Part shown: positions 46,864-55,732 of the stretch, one piece after another
How positions within the stretch are numbered: position 1 is the stretch's first letter
Layout of the letters: every line of letters starts with the position of its first letter
DNA from: Arsukibacterium ikkense
GTDB lineage: Bacteria; Pseudomonadota; Gammaproteobacteria; Enterobacterales; Alteromonadaceae
Length of the DNA: 64,000 bases
Direction of reading: 5' to 3'
NCBI RefSeq assembly: GCF_000987775.1
Contig: NZ_LAHO01000003.1
Location: 248,001 to 312,000 of the forward strand
Position numbers and translations under genes: made by a program
Notes under the pieces: model-generated
The model's database searches: none
Seen by the model: only the letters and a program-made list of their open reading frames with translations
What the model was told of the DNA's origin: nothing

Positions 46864-47055
46864 CTACAGCTGACCTTGCAAAAACTGCTTTAAATCCTGC
46901 TGCTGGTAACCTAACTGATCCAACAGTTCCGGCAATTCATCCTGCGGCATAAAAACGCTTTCAAAATGCTCTACAATTCCATATAAATCAGCGCCTTGAT
47001 CTCTAAGCTGCTGGGCGGTTGCTAAATGTATATTGCGGACAAATTCACTGGTCAT
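46864..47055 (-). CDS. Small hypothetical protein
   Basis: 63 residues from the ATG at 47055, which has AGAGGT ten bases upstream; a frame continuing up to 47181 would add a basic segment that overlaps the lipoprotein gene and is less likely. Short, acidic and helical (ATAQQLRDQGADLYGIVEHF, DELPELLDQLGY), with no signal peptide. It resembles short regulatory or chaperone-like proteins but matches no family I know. Confidence 0.5.
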   Translation of the reverse strand: MTSEFVRNIHLATAQQLRDQGADLYGIVEHFESVFMPQDELPELLDQLGYQQQDLKQFLQGQL

Positions 47056-47155
47056 AACTATTAACCTCTGAGTGGTAAAAGCGTTAGCCGCTGTCTGTTT
47101 CGCCTGCTTATACTGAACAAATTTTAGCCAGCTGACAAGCTTTAAAATCACCTTT

Positions 47156-47563
47156 TTACCAACTTGAACTAAACCTTTCATTTAAGATGAGTTTTGTACC
47201 ATCTGCGAACTGTAGCGTCACGTTCAGTTGCCATAACATTGCCGGATCGCTGCAGGCGCCCAACAAAAACTCGGCTTGCCATTGCTCTGCCTCATCGCCC
47301 TTTTGCGTAGTAAGCTTCTGAAAACGAAGAGGGATCCGGCCCATAAACATATTAACGCCAGCTACGTCGGCGCTAATCGCTTCAATAGCCAAGCCACTGC
47401 TGATACGAAGTATTAACGGCGTTTCAACAGGCGCACTGGCCGGCGACAAGCTAAGTAGTATTGTGTCTCGCTGAAATAACAAGTGGCTGCTGTGATCTAC
47501 CGGCGCTGGCTGACAAGCCGTCAACAACAAAAAACCACAGCAAAGGCTTACCCAATTTGGCAT
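47156..47563 (-). CDS. Hypothetical lipoprotein
   Basis: 135 residues with a lipoprotein signal: a short hydrophobic segment ending in the lipobox LLTAC, giving Cys17 as the lipidated residue. The mature part is beta-rich (ILLSLSPASAPVETPLILRISS, QWQAEFLLGACSDPAMLWQLNVTLQF), consistent with a small immunoglobulin- or FixH-like sandwich. It is divergent from ccoN and 279 bases away, so a link to the oxidase is speculative. Confidence 0.7.
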   Translation of the reverse strand: MPNWVSLCCGFLLLTACQPAPVDHSSHLLFQRDTILLSLSPASAPVETPLILRISSGLAIEAISADVAGVNMFMGRIPLRFQKLTTQKGDEAEQWQAEFLLGACSDPAMLWQLNVTLQFADGTKLILNERFSSSW

Positions 47564-47785
47564 GATGGCTAATATGGTTAAAGAAAAACGCCATTGTAAC
47601 GGCTTTTCAGCGAAAGCGCTAAATAGCGGCTACAATTGACTATTTATTAAGCAGCGACTTTGTTCTACGTCATAAAATGAGTGAGTTGTCCTATCTTTTA
47701 AAAGGCAAAACTCGTATTATTGCGACCGAAATCCTGTGGCTGCAGCGGCAATCTAAATGTATTGTCAGCTGCCCACTTTATAATA

Positions 47786-47812
47786 AAAGGGCCACCTTAA
47801 GGTGGATTTTAG
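47786..47812 (+). repeat. Palindromic hairpin in the ccoN leader
   Basis: CCACCTTAAGGTGG (47792-47805) is a perfect 14-base palindrome that can fold as a 5-bp hairpin with loop TTAA and is followed by ATTTTAG. It is 37 bases before ccoN. It could be a weak terminator or an operator; the preceding TATAAT (47779-47784) may be a -10 box. Confidence 0.4.
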
Positions 47813-47842
47813 TAACCAGCAAAAGCAGCAACGGAACTCAAC

Positions 47843-49270
47843 ATGAGCCAGACAAAACCGTTAAATGTTGAATACAACTATAGCGTGGTCCGCCTCTTTG
47901 CCATCACTACCGTTTTTTGGGGTATTATTGGCATGGTGGTGGGTTTATTAATCGCGGCACAGTTATACTGGCCAGCGTTAAACTTTGACACTCCCTGGCT
48001 GACTTACAGCCGACTGCGCCCATTGCACACCAATGCGGTTATATTTGCCTTTGCTACCAGCGCATTGTTCGCGACCTGTTATTTTATCGTGCAACGAACT
48101 TGTCAGGTCAGGCTGTTTGCTGAAAAGCTGGCAATGTTTACTTTTTGGGGTTGGCAGACCGTTATTGTGCTGGCCGTCATCACGTTACCGCTGGGCATGA
48201 GCCAAAGCAAAGAGTATGCCGAGCTGGAATGGCCCATCGATATTCTGATCACCATCGTCTGGGTGTCCTTTGCCATTGTGTTTTTTGGCACTCTGGTAAA
48301 ACGTAAAACCAGCCACATATATGTGGCTAACTGGTTCTATGGCGGCTTTATTATCACTGTTGCAGCCCTGCATATTGTTAACAGCATGGTGGTGCCGCTG
48401 AATCTGTTTAAATCCTATTCAATATACGCCGGTGCTGTAGATGCCATGGTGCAGTGGTGGTATGGCCATAATGCAGTAGGTTTCCTGTTAACGGCCGGTT
48501 TCCTGGGTATGATGTACTATTTTGTACCTAAGCAAGCCGGACGGCCGGTGTATTCTTACCGCTTATCTATTGTCCACTTCTGGGCGCTGATTGCGCTGTA
48601 CATCTGGGCTGGCCCGCATCACTTGCACTACACTGCCCTGCCTGACTGGACGCAATCGTTAGGTATGGTAATGTCAATTATCCTGTTTGTACCAAGCTGG
48701 GGCGGCATGATCAACGGTATCATGACCTTATCCGGCGCCTGGCATAAACTGAAAACTGACCCGATATTACGCTTCCTGATTGTGTCGTTGTCGTTCTACG
48801 GTATGTCAACCTTTGAAGGGCCAATGATGGCCATCAAATCGGTGAATGCGCTGTCGCACTATACTGACTGGACCGTTGGCCATGTGCATTCTGGTGCTCT
48901 GGGCTGGGTAGCGATGATTTCGATTGGTGCCATGTATCACCTGATACCAGTAGTCTATTTCAAGGCAGGTATGTACAGTACTAAGCTGATCAATACTCAC
49001 TTCTGGTTGCACACTATTGGCGTGGTGTTGTACATCGTCGCCATGTGGATCTCCGGCATTATGCAGGGCATGATGTGGCGCGCAGTGAACACTGACGGCA
49101 CCCTTACCTACAGTTTTGTGCAAAGCCTTGAAGCGTCTATGCCTTTCTATCTGATGCGCTTTATTGGTGGGGTATTCGTAGTAGCCGGTATGTTGATTAT
49201 GGCATACAACGTATACAAAACCGTCCGTAGTAAAGATGAAGTGGCACAAGCTGTGCCTGCAGCGGCATAA
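47843..49270 (+). CDS. ccoN: cbb3-type cytochrome c oxidase subunit I
   Basis: Catalytic haem b / haem b3-CuB subunit of the high-affinity cbb3 terminal oxidase in the inner membrane. 475 residues with twelve membrane helices. Haem and CuB histidines are visible in [11 protein letters not shown] (low-spin haem), [12 protein letters not shown] (CuB, with the Tyr-His covalent-pair context), [14 protein letters not shown] (CuB pair) and [12 protein letters not shown] (high-spin and low-spin haem ligands). ccoNOQP follow with short gaps. Expected to be Fnr/oxygen-regulated, though I could not place a convincing Fnr box upstream. Confidence 0.97.
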   Translation: MSQTKPLNVEYNYSVVRLFAITTVFWGIIGMVVGLLIAAQLYWPALNFDTPWLTYSRLRPLHTNAVIFAFATSALFATCYFIVQRTCQVRLFAEKLAMFTFWGWQTVIVLAVITLPLGMSQSKEYAELEWPIDILITIVWVSFAIVFFGTLVKRKTSHIYVANWFYGGFIITVAALHIVNSMVVPLNLFKSYSIYAGAVDAMVQWWYGHNAVGFLLTAGFLGMMYYFVPKQAGRPVYSYRLSIVHFWALIALYIWAGPHHLHYTALPDWTQSLGMVMSIILFVPSWGGMINGIMTLSGAWHKLKTDPILRFLIVSLSFYGMSTFEGPMMAIKSVNALSHYTDWTVGHVHSGALGWVAMISIGAMYHLIPVVYFKAGMYSTKLINTHFWLHTIGVVLYIVAMWISGIMQGMMWRAVNTDGTLTYSFVQSLEASMPFYLMRFIGGVFVVAGMLIMAYNVYKTVRSKDEVAQAVPAAA

Positions 49271-49279
49271 GGGGGCGTC

Positions 49280-49888
49280 ATGTCGAAGAATCATCACGAA
49301 AAAATTGAGAAGAGTGTTGGCTTGTTGGGCATTTTCACCGTAATTGCCATCAGTTTCGGTACTCTGGTACAGATTACGCCACTGATGTTTATGGAAGAAA
49401 CCAAACAGCCGATAGACGGTTTAACCCCCTACACTGCTTTGCAAATGGAAGGTCGGGATATTTTCATCCGCGAAGGCTGTACCAATTGCCATAGTCAGAT
49501 GATCCGCCCGTTCCGGGCAGAGGTTGAACGCTATGGCCACTATTCAGTGGCAGGCGAAAGCGTCTGGGAACACCCATTTTTATGGGGTTCAAAACGCACC
49601 GGGCCAGATTTAGCCCGGGTGGGAGAGCGTTATAGCGATGATTGGCATTATGCCCATTTAATGGACCCGCGTTCAGTGGTACCGCAGTCGAATATGCCGG
49701 GGTATCCCTGGTTAGACCGCAACCTCCTGGATGGCAAATACACAGCCCGCAAACTTGAAATCTTCCGTGGTTTTGGCGTGCCTTATACAGATGAGGACAT
49801 TGCCGGCGCCGCGGATGCAGTTAAGGGTAAAACTGAAATGGAAGCCCTGATTGCTTACTTGCAATCTCTCGGCACGGCGTTGAAGTAA
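49280..49888 (+). CDS. ccoO: cbb3-type cytochrome c oxidase subunit II
   Basis: Monohaem c-type cytochrome subunit. 202 residues with an N-terminal membrane anchor (about 15-38) and the haem-binding C-T-N-C-H at 67-71; the axial methionine is probably in [33 protein letters not shown] is a family signature. It starts nine bases after ccoN with AGGGGG upstream. Confidence 0.97.
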   Translation: MSKNHHEKIEKSVGLLGIFTVIAISFGTLVQITPLMFMEETKQPIDGLTPYTALQMEGRDIFIREGCTNCHSQMIRPFRAEVERYGHYSVAGESVWEHPFLWGSKRTGPDLARVGERYSDDWHYAHLMDPRSVVPQSNMPGYPWLDRNLLDGKYTARKLEIFRGFGVPYTDEDIAGAADAVKGKTEMEALIAYLQSLGTALK

Positions 49889-49893
49889 CCATT

Positions 49894-50076
49894 ATGGAAT
49901 TTGCAACAGTTCATAGCATTTTAACCGTGATTTTGTTTGTCGGCTTTGTGGCTTTCGTTATCTGGGCTTACAGTAAGAAACGTAAGAAAGATTTTGACGA
50001 AGCCGCTAACCTGGTATTTGACGACGAACCAAAATCAAAAGAACAAGAAACCAAACGGGAGTCAGATCATGAGTAG
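49894..50076 (+). CDS. ccoQ: cbb3-type oxidase small subunit CcoQ
   Basis: 60 residues: one membrane helix (about 8-27, ILTVILFVGFVAFVIWAY) and a charged cytoplasmic tail rich in Lys, Asp and Glu. CcoQ stabilises the cbb3 complex. Its last codons overlap the start of ccoP by eight bases. Confidence 0.93.
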   Translation: MEFATVHSILTVILFVGFVAFVIWAYSKKRKKDFDEAANLVFDDEPKSKEQETKRESDHE

Positions 50077-51043
50077 CTTTTGGAGTGCTTGGATCATCGT
50101 TTTAACTTTACCGGTGCTGATTGGCTGCTTTGTTTTACTGCGCTGGAATTTAACCAACTACGTTGGCGTGCCGGAAGACGAAACTACCGGCCATGAAGTT
50201 GATGGCCTGGAAGAGGTCAACAACCCGCTGCCAAAGTGGTGGACTTACATGTTTTATGCCACCCTGATCTGGTCAGTGTTTTATCTGGCGGCCTATCCGG
50301 GCCTGGGTAACTGGCCAGGTTTTCTAAACTGGACCAGCTCTAACCAGGGCATTAAAAGTCTGGCCGAATCACGGGCCGCAGTGGAACAGGCGAAAGCAGA
50401 TGGTCGTTATGTGCAACTGGACGCTGAAAACGCCACGGCAGATGCCGTATATGGGCCGGTATTCCAACAATTTGCTAAACGTGACGTGCTGGACCTGGCC
50501 TATGATGCCGACGCCTTGAAAATTGGCCAACGTTTGTTCTTACAAAATTGCGCCTTGTGTCATGGTTCAGATGCCCGCGGTCAGCGCGGCTATCCAAACC
50601 TGACAGACAACGACTGGCTGTATGGTGGCTCGCCGGATAAAATTAAAGAAACCCTGCTCTATGGTCGCAGAGCGGCCATGCCAGGTTGGCAAGCCGCCCT
50701 GGGTGATCAAGGCATTAAAGAAATGACGGCCTACGTACTTAGCTTATCTGGCCGGGCGGTAAACGATCAGCTAGCCAGTGCCGGTCAAGCCAAATTCGGT
50801 TTATGTGCTGCTTGCCACGGTGCTGATGGCAAAGGTAGTGTGGCGCATAACCTGCCATTTGGGGCGCCTAACCTGACCAACAACATCTGGCTGTACGGCG
50901 GTTCAGCATCAGCCATTGAAGAAAGCCTGATCCATGGCCGTTTTGGCGTGATGCCTGCGTTTAAAGATACTTTAGGTGAAGATAAAGTTCATATCTTAAC
51001 CGCTTATGTTTACCGGTTATCCAACCCGGAAGATAAACGGTAA
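50069..51043 (+). CDS. ccoP: cbb3-type cytochrome c oxidase subunit III
   Basis: Dihaem c-type cytochrome that feeds electrons to CcoN. 324 residues from the ATG at 50069 (ACGGGAG upstream); two N-terminal membrane helices (about 7-26 and 61-80) and two cytochrome c domains with C-A-L-C-H and C-A-A-C-H. The two axial methionines are in AAMPGW and GVMPAF. GLEEVNNPLPKWW is a family hallmark. Confidence 0.96.
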   Translation: MSSFWSAWIIVLTLPVLIGCFVLLRWNLTNYVGVPEDETTGHEVDGLEEVNNPLPKWWTYMFYATLIWSVFYLAAYPGLGNWPGFLNWTSSNQGIKSLAESRAAVEQAKADGRYVQLDAENATADAVYGPVFQQFAKRDVLDLAYDADALKIGQRLFLQNCALCHGSDARGQRGYPNLTDNDWLYGGSPDKIKETLLYGRRAAMPGWQAALGDQGIKEMTAYVLSLSGRAVNDQLASAGQAKFGLCAACHGADGKGSVAHNLPFGAPNLTNNIWLYGGSASAIEESLIHGRFGVMPAFKDTLGEDKVHILTAYVYRLSNPEDKR

Positions 51044-51074
51044 CTAGCGCTGGCTGAAAATCAGGCAAAATGAC

Positions 51075-51099
51075 ACTAAGCCCCGTAAAGGGGCTTAGT
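51075..51099 (+). repeat. Strong intercistronic hairpin between ccoP and ccoH
   Basis: A perfect 10-bp stem ACTAAGCCCC / GGGGCTTAGT (51075-51084, 51090-51099) with loop GTAAA, followed by ATTATCAAG, not a T-run. It lies 31 bases after the ccoP stop and 21 bases before ccoH. It probably separates the abundant oxidase mRNA from the assembly genes by pausing, processing or 3'-end protection. Confidence 0.65.
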
Positions 51100-51120
51100 A
51101 TTATCAAGCAAGAGGTAACT

Positions 51121-51606
51121 ATGCAGCTGGATACAAAACCCTGGTATAAGCAAGTCTGGCCCTGGATCCTGATTGCCATTCCAGTGGTCACCGCATTGCG
51201 GGCGATTTACGCCGTTGTGCTGATGCAACAAAATCCGCCGAGTATGGTTGTTGATGATTACTATCAGGCGGGGAAAAATATCAATTTACAGTTATCCAAA
51301 TACCGTGAAGCGGCGCTGCGCAATCTAAATGCTACTGTACTGATCGCTGGTAACCGGGCGGTTGTGCGTTTTGCCGAAAATGCCGTATTAGACGACAGCA
51401 TTCATCTGGATTTTTATCACCCAACCCTGGCAGAGCAGGATTTTGCTGTCGACGCCAAGCGCAGTGGCGAGCTGTTGTATGTAGCAACCTTACCGCTTAC
51501 CCCTACCGGCAGATGGCGGATCAACGTTACTGATGACAGCAAACAATGGAAACTGCGGGTGACAACCACCCTGCCCGCTGAGCAAGAAATTAAGCTCGGC
51601 TATTAG
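51121..51606 (+). CDS. ccoH: FixH/CcoH family oxidase assembly protein
   Basis: 161 residues with one N-terminal membrane helix (about 12-32, WPWILIAIPVVTALRAIYAVV) and the FixH signature VDDYYQAGKNIN, then a periplasmic beta-sandwich ending in GRWRINVTDDSKQWKLRVT. CcoH stabilises the cbb3 oxidase during assembly. AGAGGT lies five bases before the ATG at 51121; an in-frame ATG at 51070 precedes the intercistronic hairpin and is less likely. Confidence 0.92.
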   Translation: MQLDTKPWYKQVWPWILIAIPVVTALRAIYAVVLMQQNPPSMVVDDYYQAGKNINLQLSKYREAALRNLNATVLIAGNRAVVRFAENAVLDDSIHLDFYHPTLAEQDFAVDAKRSGELLYVATLPLTPTGRWRINVTDDSKQWKLRVTTTLPAEQEIKLGY

Positions 51607-51639
51607 CCGGCATTTTAGCAAAGCTAAGCAGAGGCCGCC

Positions 51640-54021
51640 TTGGCTATATCTCGTTGTTATCATTGCCATGAACCCGTCCTGACCGGCGAGCGCTTTCAGT
51701 TGCAAATTGATGCAGAGCAAGCGCTATTCTGTTGTGCCGGTTGCCAGGCGGTGGCCGAAACCATTATTGACAGCGGCCTGGCTGATTACTACAAATTTCG
51801 CACCGAGGCGGCGGTTAAGGCCGAACTGGTGCCCGCTGAATTGCAAAACAAGCTGCAACAATATGACAGCGCCGATGTACTGGCTGACATCAGTTACCAA
51901 CAGCAGGACATGACAGAAATTGAACTGTCGATCAGCGGTATGAGTTGCGCGGCCTGCGCCTGGCTAATTGAAAAACAGTTAAAGAAACAACCCGCCGTAA
52001 GCAAAGTCAGTATTAATTCGTCAACTCAGCGAGCTCTGCTCAGCTGGCATCCTGAACAATTGCCGCTAAGTCAGATTATGCTGCTGATTAACCAGTTGGG
52101 TTATCAGGCCAGCCCCTTTATTGCTGATGAGCAAGAGCAGCAGTTTAAGCAGGAATTAAACCGCTACCTGAAGCGACTGGCGGTATCCGGCATTATGACT
52201 ATGCAGGTTATGATGCTGGCCTTTGCCTTGTATTTTGGCGAATACAGCGGTATAGAGCCATCACATGAGGGCTATTTACGCTGGATTAGTATGCTATTAA
52301 CGTTGCCCGTGGTGTTGTATGCCGCCCTGCCTTTTGTCAGTAGCGCCTGGCGCAGTATTAAAGCACGGCAAATGAATATGGATGTGCCGGTTAGCCTGGC
52401 GTTGTATTACACATTTTTTGCGTCGGCCTGGGCCACGGTATTTCAAACGGGTGAGGTCTATTTTGAGTCGGTTTGTATGTTTACCTTTTTACTGCAACTG
52501 GGTAAATTTTTTGAGTTCAGGGCCCGCGCCCGCGCCAGGGATTCAACCAGTAATCTATTAAAAATCATGCCGGTGACCGCCACTTTGTTACAGGATGAAA
52601 CGCTAAGCAGCTGTTCAGCCCGCCGCTTGCAAGCCGGTGATATTATTCTGGTTAAAGCCGGCGAAACCCTGGCAGCGGATGGCAAAGTGCTGACAGGCCA
52701 CAGTTCGGTAGATGAGTCGATGCTTAGCGGTGAATATTTGCCGGTACCCAAGCAGCCCGGTGACGAGGTGCTGGCGGGCAGCGTGAACCACGATGGCGTA
52801 TTAACGGTGCAAGTGCAGCAGCCATTGCAACGCTCCAGGCTTGGCCAGATAATTCAGTTGCAGCAACAGGCACTGCATCAAAAACCGAAGCTGGTTGAAA
52901 AAACCGATCAGCTGGCGAAGTATTTTGTCGAGCGCCTGCTGCTTATTGCCCTAGCTACCTTTTTGCTGTGGTATTTCTGGCTCGACAGCAGCCGGGCATT
53001 CTGGGTAACCCTGTCAGTACTGGTTGCTACCTGCCCCTGCGCCTTAAGCCTGGCAACACCAACAGCCATCACCTGTGCATTAGCCCAGTTAAATAAACGC
53101 GGCATTATGATTAAAAATAGTCAGGCACTGGAGATGCTGCCGCAAATCAGCCATATCGTGCTGGATAAAACCGGCACCCTGACTGCCGGCCATTTTTCCG
53201 TCACCCACTGTCAGCTGTTAACAACAGCCTATAGCAAGCCAGAAGTACTTAACCTGATTGCAAACCTGGAACAATACTCCGAGCACCCTATTGCTGCAGC
53301 CTTTAGCCGCTACTTAACAGAAATCCTGCCACTGTCTGACATTAGCATTCACATCGGCCAGGGCATCAGTGCTAACTGGCAAGGACAGCAACTTAAAGTC
53401 GGCAGCGCGGCCTTTTGCCAGCAAACAGCCCTAAACAATGCCATGGTGTATCTCAGTCTGGACAATCAGCCACTGGCCGCCATAAGTCTGGCGGATGAAC
53501 TACGCGCTGAAGTGGCGACACTGGTAACAAACCTGCAGCAACAAGGTTTAAAGGTTGGCATGCTGACAGGCGACAGCTCAAACCAGCCCGAGCAACTTAG
53601 CGCTTTATTACAGCTGGATTTTTGCTACAAAGGCTGTAATCCGGAGCAAAAAGTAGCACATATTCAACATTTGGTGGCGCAATCACATAAGGTGCTGATG
53701 CTGGGTGATGGTATCAACGACAGCCCCGCTTTTAACGCCGCACATATTTCCGTCGCCGTGCATTCCGGTAGTGATTTATCAAAAAGTCAGGCAGATGTGT
53801 TATTGTTGCAACCGCAGCTGAATTTAGTTCAGCAGTTACTGCAGGGTGGCAGGCAAACCAGCCGGATTATCAAGCAGAACCTCGCCTGGTCGGTTGGCTA
53901 CAACCTGATTATTATTCCATTGGCAGTAGCAGGTTTTGTGTCGCCCTACATAGCGGTATTAGGCATGTCATTCAGCTCTTTGCTGGTGGTGTCTAACTCG
54001 CTCAGGCTTCTGAAAAAATGA
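51640..54021 (+). CDS. ccoI: Copper-transporting P1B-type ATPase CcoI (FixI)
   Basis: Copper export ATPase that supplies CuB for cbb3 assembly. 793 residues: N-terminal zinc-ribbon-like cysteines (CYHC and CCAGC), an HMA domain with GMSCAACAWLIEK near residue 102, eight membrane helices, the CPC motif in TCPCALSLATPTA, phosphorylation site DKTGT in VLDKTGTLTAG and GDGINDSPAFNAA. The start is TTG at 51640 with GAGG five bases upstream. Follows ccoH and precedes ccoS. Confidence 0.95.
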   Translation: MAISRCYHCHEPVLTGERFQLQIDAEQALFCCAGCQAVAETIIDSGLADYYKFRTEAAVKAELVPAELQNKLQQYDSADVLADISYQQQDMTEIELSISGMSCAACAWLIEKQLKKQPAVSKVSINSSTQRALLSWHPEQLPLSQIMLLINQLGYQASPFIADEQEQQFKQELNRYLKRLAVSGIMTMQVMMLAFALYFGEYSGIEPSHEGYLRWISMLLTLPVVLYAALPFVSSAWRSIKARQMNMDVPVSLALYYTFFASAWATVFQTGEVYFESVCMFTFLLQLGKFFEFRARARARDSTSNLLKIMPVTATLLQDETLSSCSARRLQAGDIILVKAGETLAADGKVLTGHSSVDESMLSGEYLPVPKQPGDEVLAGSVNHDGVLTVQVQQPLQRSRLGQIIQLQQQALHQKPKLVEKTDQLAKYFVERLLLIALATFLLWYFWLDSSRAFWVTLSVLVATCPCALSLATPTAITCALAQLNKRGIMIKNSQALEMLPQISHIVLDKTGTLTAGHFSVTHCQLLTTAYSKPEVLNLIANLEQYSEHPIAAAFSRYLTEILPLSDISIHIGQGISANWQGQQLKVGSAAFCQQTALNNAMVYLSLDNQPLAAISLADELRAEVATLVTNLQQQGLKVGMLTGDSSNQPEQLSALLQLDFCYKGCNPEQKVAHIQHLVAQSHKVLMLGDGINDSPAFNAAHISVAVHSGSDLSKSQADVLLLQPQLNLVQQLLQGGRQTSRIIKQNLAWSVGYNLIIIPLAVAGFVSPYIAVLGMSFSSLLVVSNSLRLLKK

Positions 54022-54032
54022 GTCGCTGAAAA

Positions 54033-54212
54033 ATGAGTATTATTTACGTCTTAATTCCTATCGCCATTTTATTTGTAATGCTCGGCCTGGCTATTTTTTT
54101 CTGGGCAGTGCGCAGTAAACAGTTTGAAGATCTCGACAAGGAAGGCTTTAGTATCTTGTTTGACGAAGACCAGCAGGAAAAGCAGCCCAGGCAGGATAAC
54201 CGCGATAAATGA
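54033..54212 (+). CDS. ccoS: cbb3-type oxidase assembly protein CcoS
   Basis: 59 residues from the ATG at 54033 to a TGA at 54210-54212. One membrane helix (about 4-24, IYVLIPIAILFVMLGLAIFFW) is followed by AVRSKQFEDLD, the CcoS hallmark, and a charged tail. In Rhodobacter, CcoS is needed for haem or copper incorporation into cbb3. It lies 11 bases after ccoI, and its stop overlaps the next gene (TAAATGAG). Confidence 0.92.
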   Translation: MSIIYVLIPIAILFVMLGLAIFFWAVRSKQFEDLDKEGFSILFDEDQQEKQPRQDNRDK

Positions 54213-54883
54213 GTGCCGATTTGCTTGCTGCATTACTGATTGGTTTACTCGGTAGCAGCCATTGTATCGTGATGTGTGGCGGCATAGTGGCCGCATTACA
54301 ATTAGCTATTCCCCAGCGTAGCTTTGGCTGGAAACTGAGTATGCAGTTGCTGCTAAGCCTGGGGCGGTTAACCACCTACACCCTGCTGGGTGGCCTGGTA
54401 GGCTACTTTGGAGTACAGGCGATGGCGCTGGCCGGTGCCTCTTTGCTGTGGTTACGCTTAGTCGCCGGCATCCTGTTATTGCTAATGGCACTGTACATTG
54501 CCAGGCTATGGTTTGGTTTAACCCTGCTGGAACGCGGCGGCCAGCATCTGTGGGCCTGGGTTAAACCGCTGAGTCAGAAGTTGATGCCACTTAACAGCCT
54601 GCCGAGGGCCTACGGCTATGGTTTATGTTGGGGCTGGCTACCTTGCGGTCTGGTTTATTCTACCCTGGGCTGGAGCCTGGCCAGTGGCAGTGCCAGCCAG
54701 GGAGCACTAATTATGTTGTGTTTTGGTATTGGCACCTTGCCGGCCCTATTGAGTTTTGGCAGCCTGGCCAGCAACCTGAGCAAATTTAAAAACCGGCCAG
54801 AAGTTCGTTATACTGCTGCCGGCATATTAGCTATTTATGGTATTTATACGATATACCTTGCTTTAAAAAGGCTGGTTTTTTAA
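54209..54883 (+). CDS. TauE/SafE-like (DsbD-gamma-type) membrane protein of the cco cluster
   Basis: 224 residues with six hydrophobic segments. The first helix-loop ([18 protein letters not shown]) and [34 protein letters not shown] are the two pseudo-symmetric HC/CGG and WLPCGL motifs of the small TauE/SafE-like proteins that sit between ccoS and fnr/anr in many Gammaproteobacteria. It is proposed to act in copper supply or redox control for oxidase assembly; the function is not firmly known. Coupled to ccoS. Confidence 0.85.
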   Translation: MSADLLAALLIGLLGSSHCIVMCGGIVAALQLAIPQRSFGWKLSMQLLLSLGRLTTYTLLGGLVGYFGVQAMALAGASLLWLRLVAGILLLLMALYIARLWFGLTLLERGGQHLWAWVKPLSQKLMPLNSLPRAYGYGLCWGWLPCGLVYSTLGWSLASGSASQGALIMLCFGIGTLPALLSFGSLASNLSKFKNRPEVRYTAAGILAIYGIYTIYLALKRLVF

Positions 54884-54924
54884 GCTGTGACAATAAATTT
54901 CAGGAACAATCAGGGATCGCCATC

Positions 54925-55629
54925 ATGCAACGTTCAGCCATAAATTGTCAGGATTGCGGTTTTAGTCAGTTATGCTTACCGTTTTCGCTGAGCGAACAAG
55001 AACTTAACCGACTGGATGACATTATTCAACGCAAAAAGCCGCTGCATAAAGGCGACATGCTGTTTGAAAGTAACACGCCATTAAAAGCCTTATACGCTAT
55101 TCGCTCTGGCTCCTTTAAGACCTTTACCTTAACTGAGCAGGGTGAGCAACAAATCACCGGTTTTCATTTACCTGGCGATGTCATAGGTTTTGATGCCATT
55201 AATACCGAGCAACATAACAGTTACGCAGAAGCACTGGAAACCGGCATGGTATGCGAAATACCCTACCCTAATCTGGAGACTTTATTAGATCAATTACCCA
55301 AGTTGCGTCAGCAGTTAATGCGGCTAATGAGTCAGGATATTCAGGCTGATCAGCAAATGCTGTTGCTGTTAAACCGCAAAACAGCCGAACAGAAACTGGC
55401 CACCTTTTTAAATCATCTGGCGCAGCGCTTTGGCAGTCGTGGTTTTTCTGACAAAGCCTTCCGTTTATCAATGACCCGCAGTGACATTGGTAACTATCTG
55501 GGTTTAACCGTAGAAACCATCAGCCGTTTGCTGAGTAAATTACACAAAGAAACCATAATTAACGTCGATGGCAAGCTAATCACCATTGTTAACCCGACAG
55601 CAATGCAACAACTGGCGGGAAATTGTTAG
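54925..55629 (+). CDS. fnr: Fumarate/nitrate reduction regulator Fnr (EtrA/Anr)
   Basis: Oxygen-sensing global regulator. 234 residues. Three N-terminal cysteines C8, C11 and C17 ([10 protein letters not shown]) plus C110 (GMVCEIPYP) should bind the [4Fe-4S] cluster. The cNMP-like domain is followed by a helix-turn-helix with recognition residues E197, S200 and R201 ([12 protein letters not shown]) that read TTGAT. Close to E. coli Fnr. Ends the cco cluster, and uspE follows as in E. coli. Confidence 0.96.
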   Translation: MQRSAINCQDCGFSQLCLPFSLSEQELNRLDDIIQRKKPLHKGDMLFESNTPLKALYAIRSGSFKTFTLTEQGEQQITGFHLPGDVIGFDAINTEQHNSYAEALETGMVCEIPYPNLETLLDQLPKLRQQLMRLMSQDIQADQQMLLLLNRKTAEQKLATFLNHLAQRFGSRGFSDKAFRLSMTRSDIGNYLGLTVETISRLLSKLHKETIINVDGKLITIVNPTAMQQLAGNC

Positions 55630-55634
55630 TTTTT

Positions 55635-55648
55635 TTGATGTAGCACAA
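55635..55648. promoter_or_regulatory. Possible Fnr half-site before uspE
   Basis: TTGATGTAGCACAA has one perfect TTGAT half and a poor second half (CACAA for ATCAA). It is 85 bases before the uspE ATG. Weak evidence, supported mainly by the adjacency to fnr. Confidence 0.25.
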
Positions 55649-55732
55649 ACTGAACTTACCCCTAAGACGATTTTATTGACTACACTTGCTGTTAATTATG
55701 GCTGACCAAATACAATTAGCAGGGAGTGTGTA

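Noticed and set aside
46864-47181. A longer 105-codon version of the small gene after yeaD
   Set aside because: The extra basic segment overlaps the lipoprotein gene by 26 bases, and a good ribosome site supports the shorter 63-residue start at 47055.
47636-47652. Possible Fnr box TTGACTATTTATTAAG before ccoN
   Set aside because: Only part of one half-site fits TTGAT-N4-ATCAA; too weak to report as a site.
47677-47871. A 64-codon frame upstream of and into ccoN
   Set aside because: Basic, without ribosome site or domain, and overlaps the ccoN start and the palindromic leader; more likely untranslated leader.
49937-50068. Upstream extension of ccoP through ccoQ
   Set aside because: It is an out-of-frame reading of ccoQ; the ATG at 50069 has a ribosome site and gives the conserved CcoP N-terminus.
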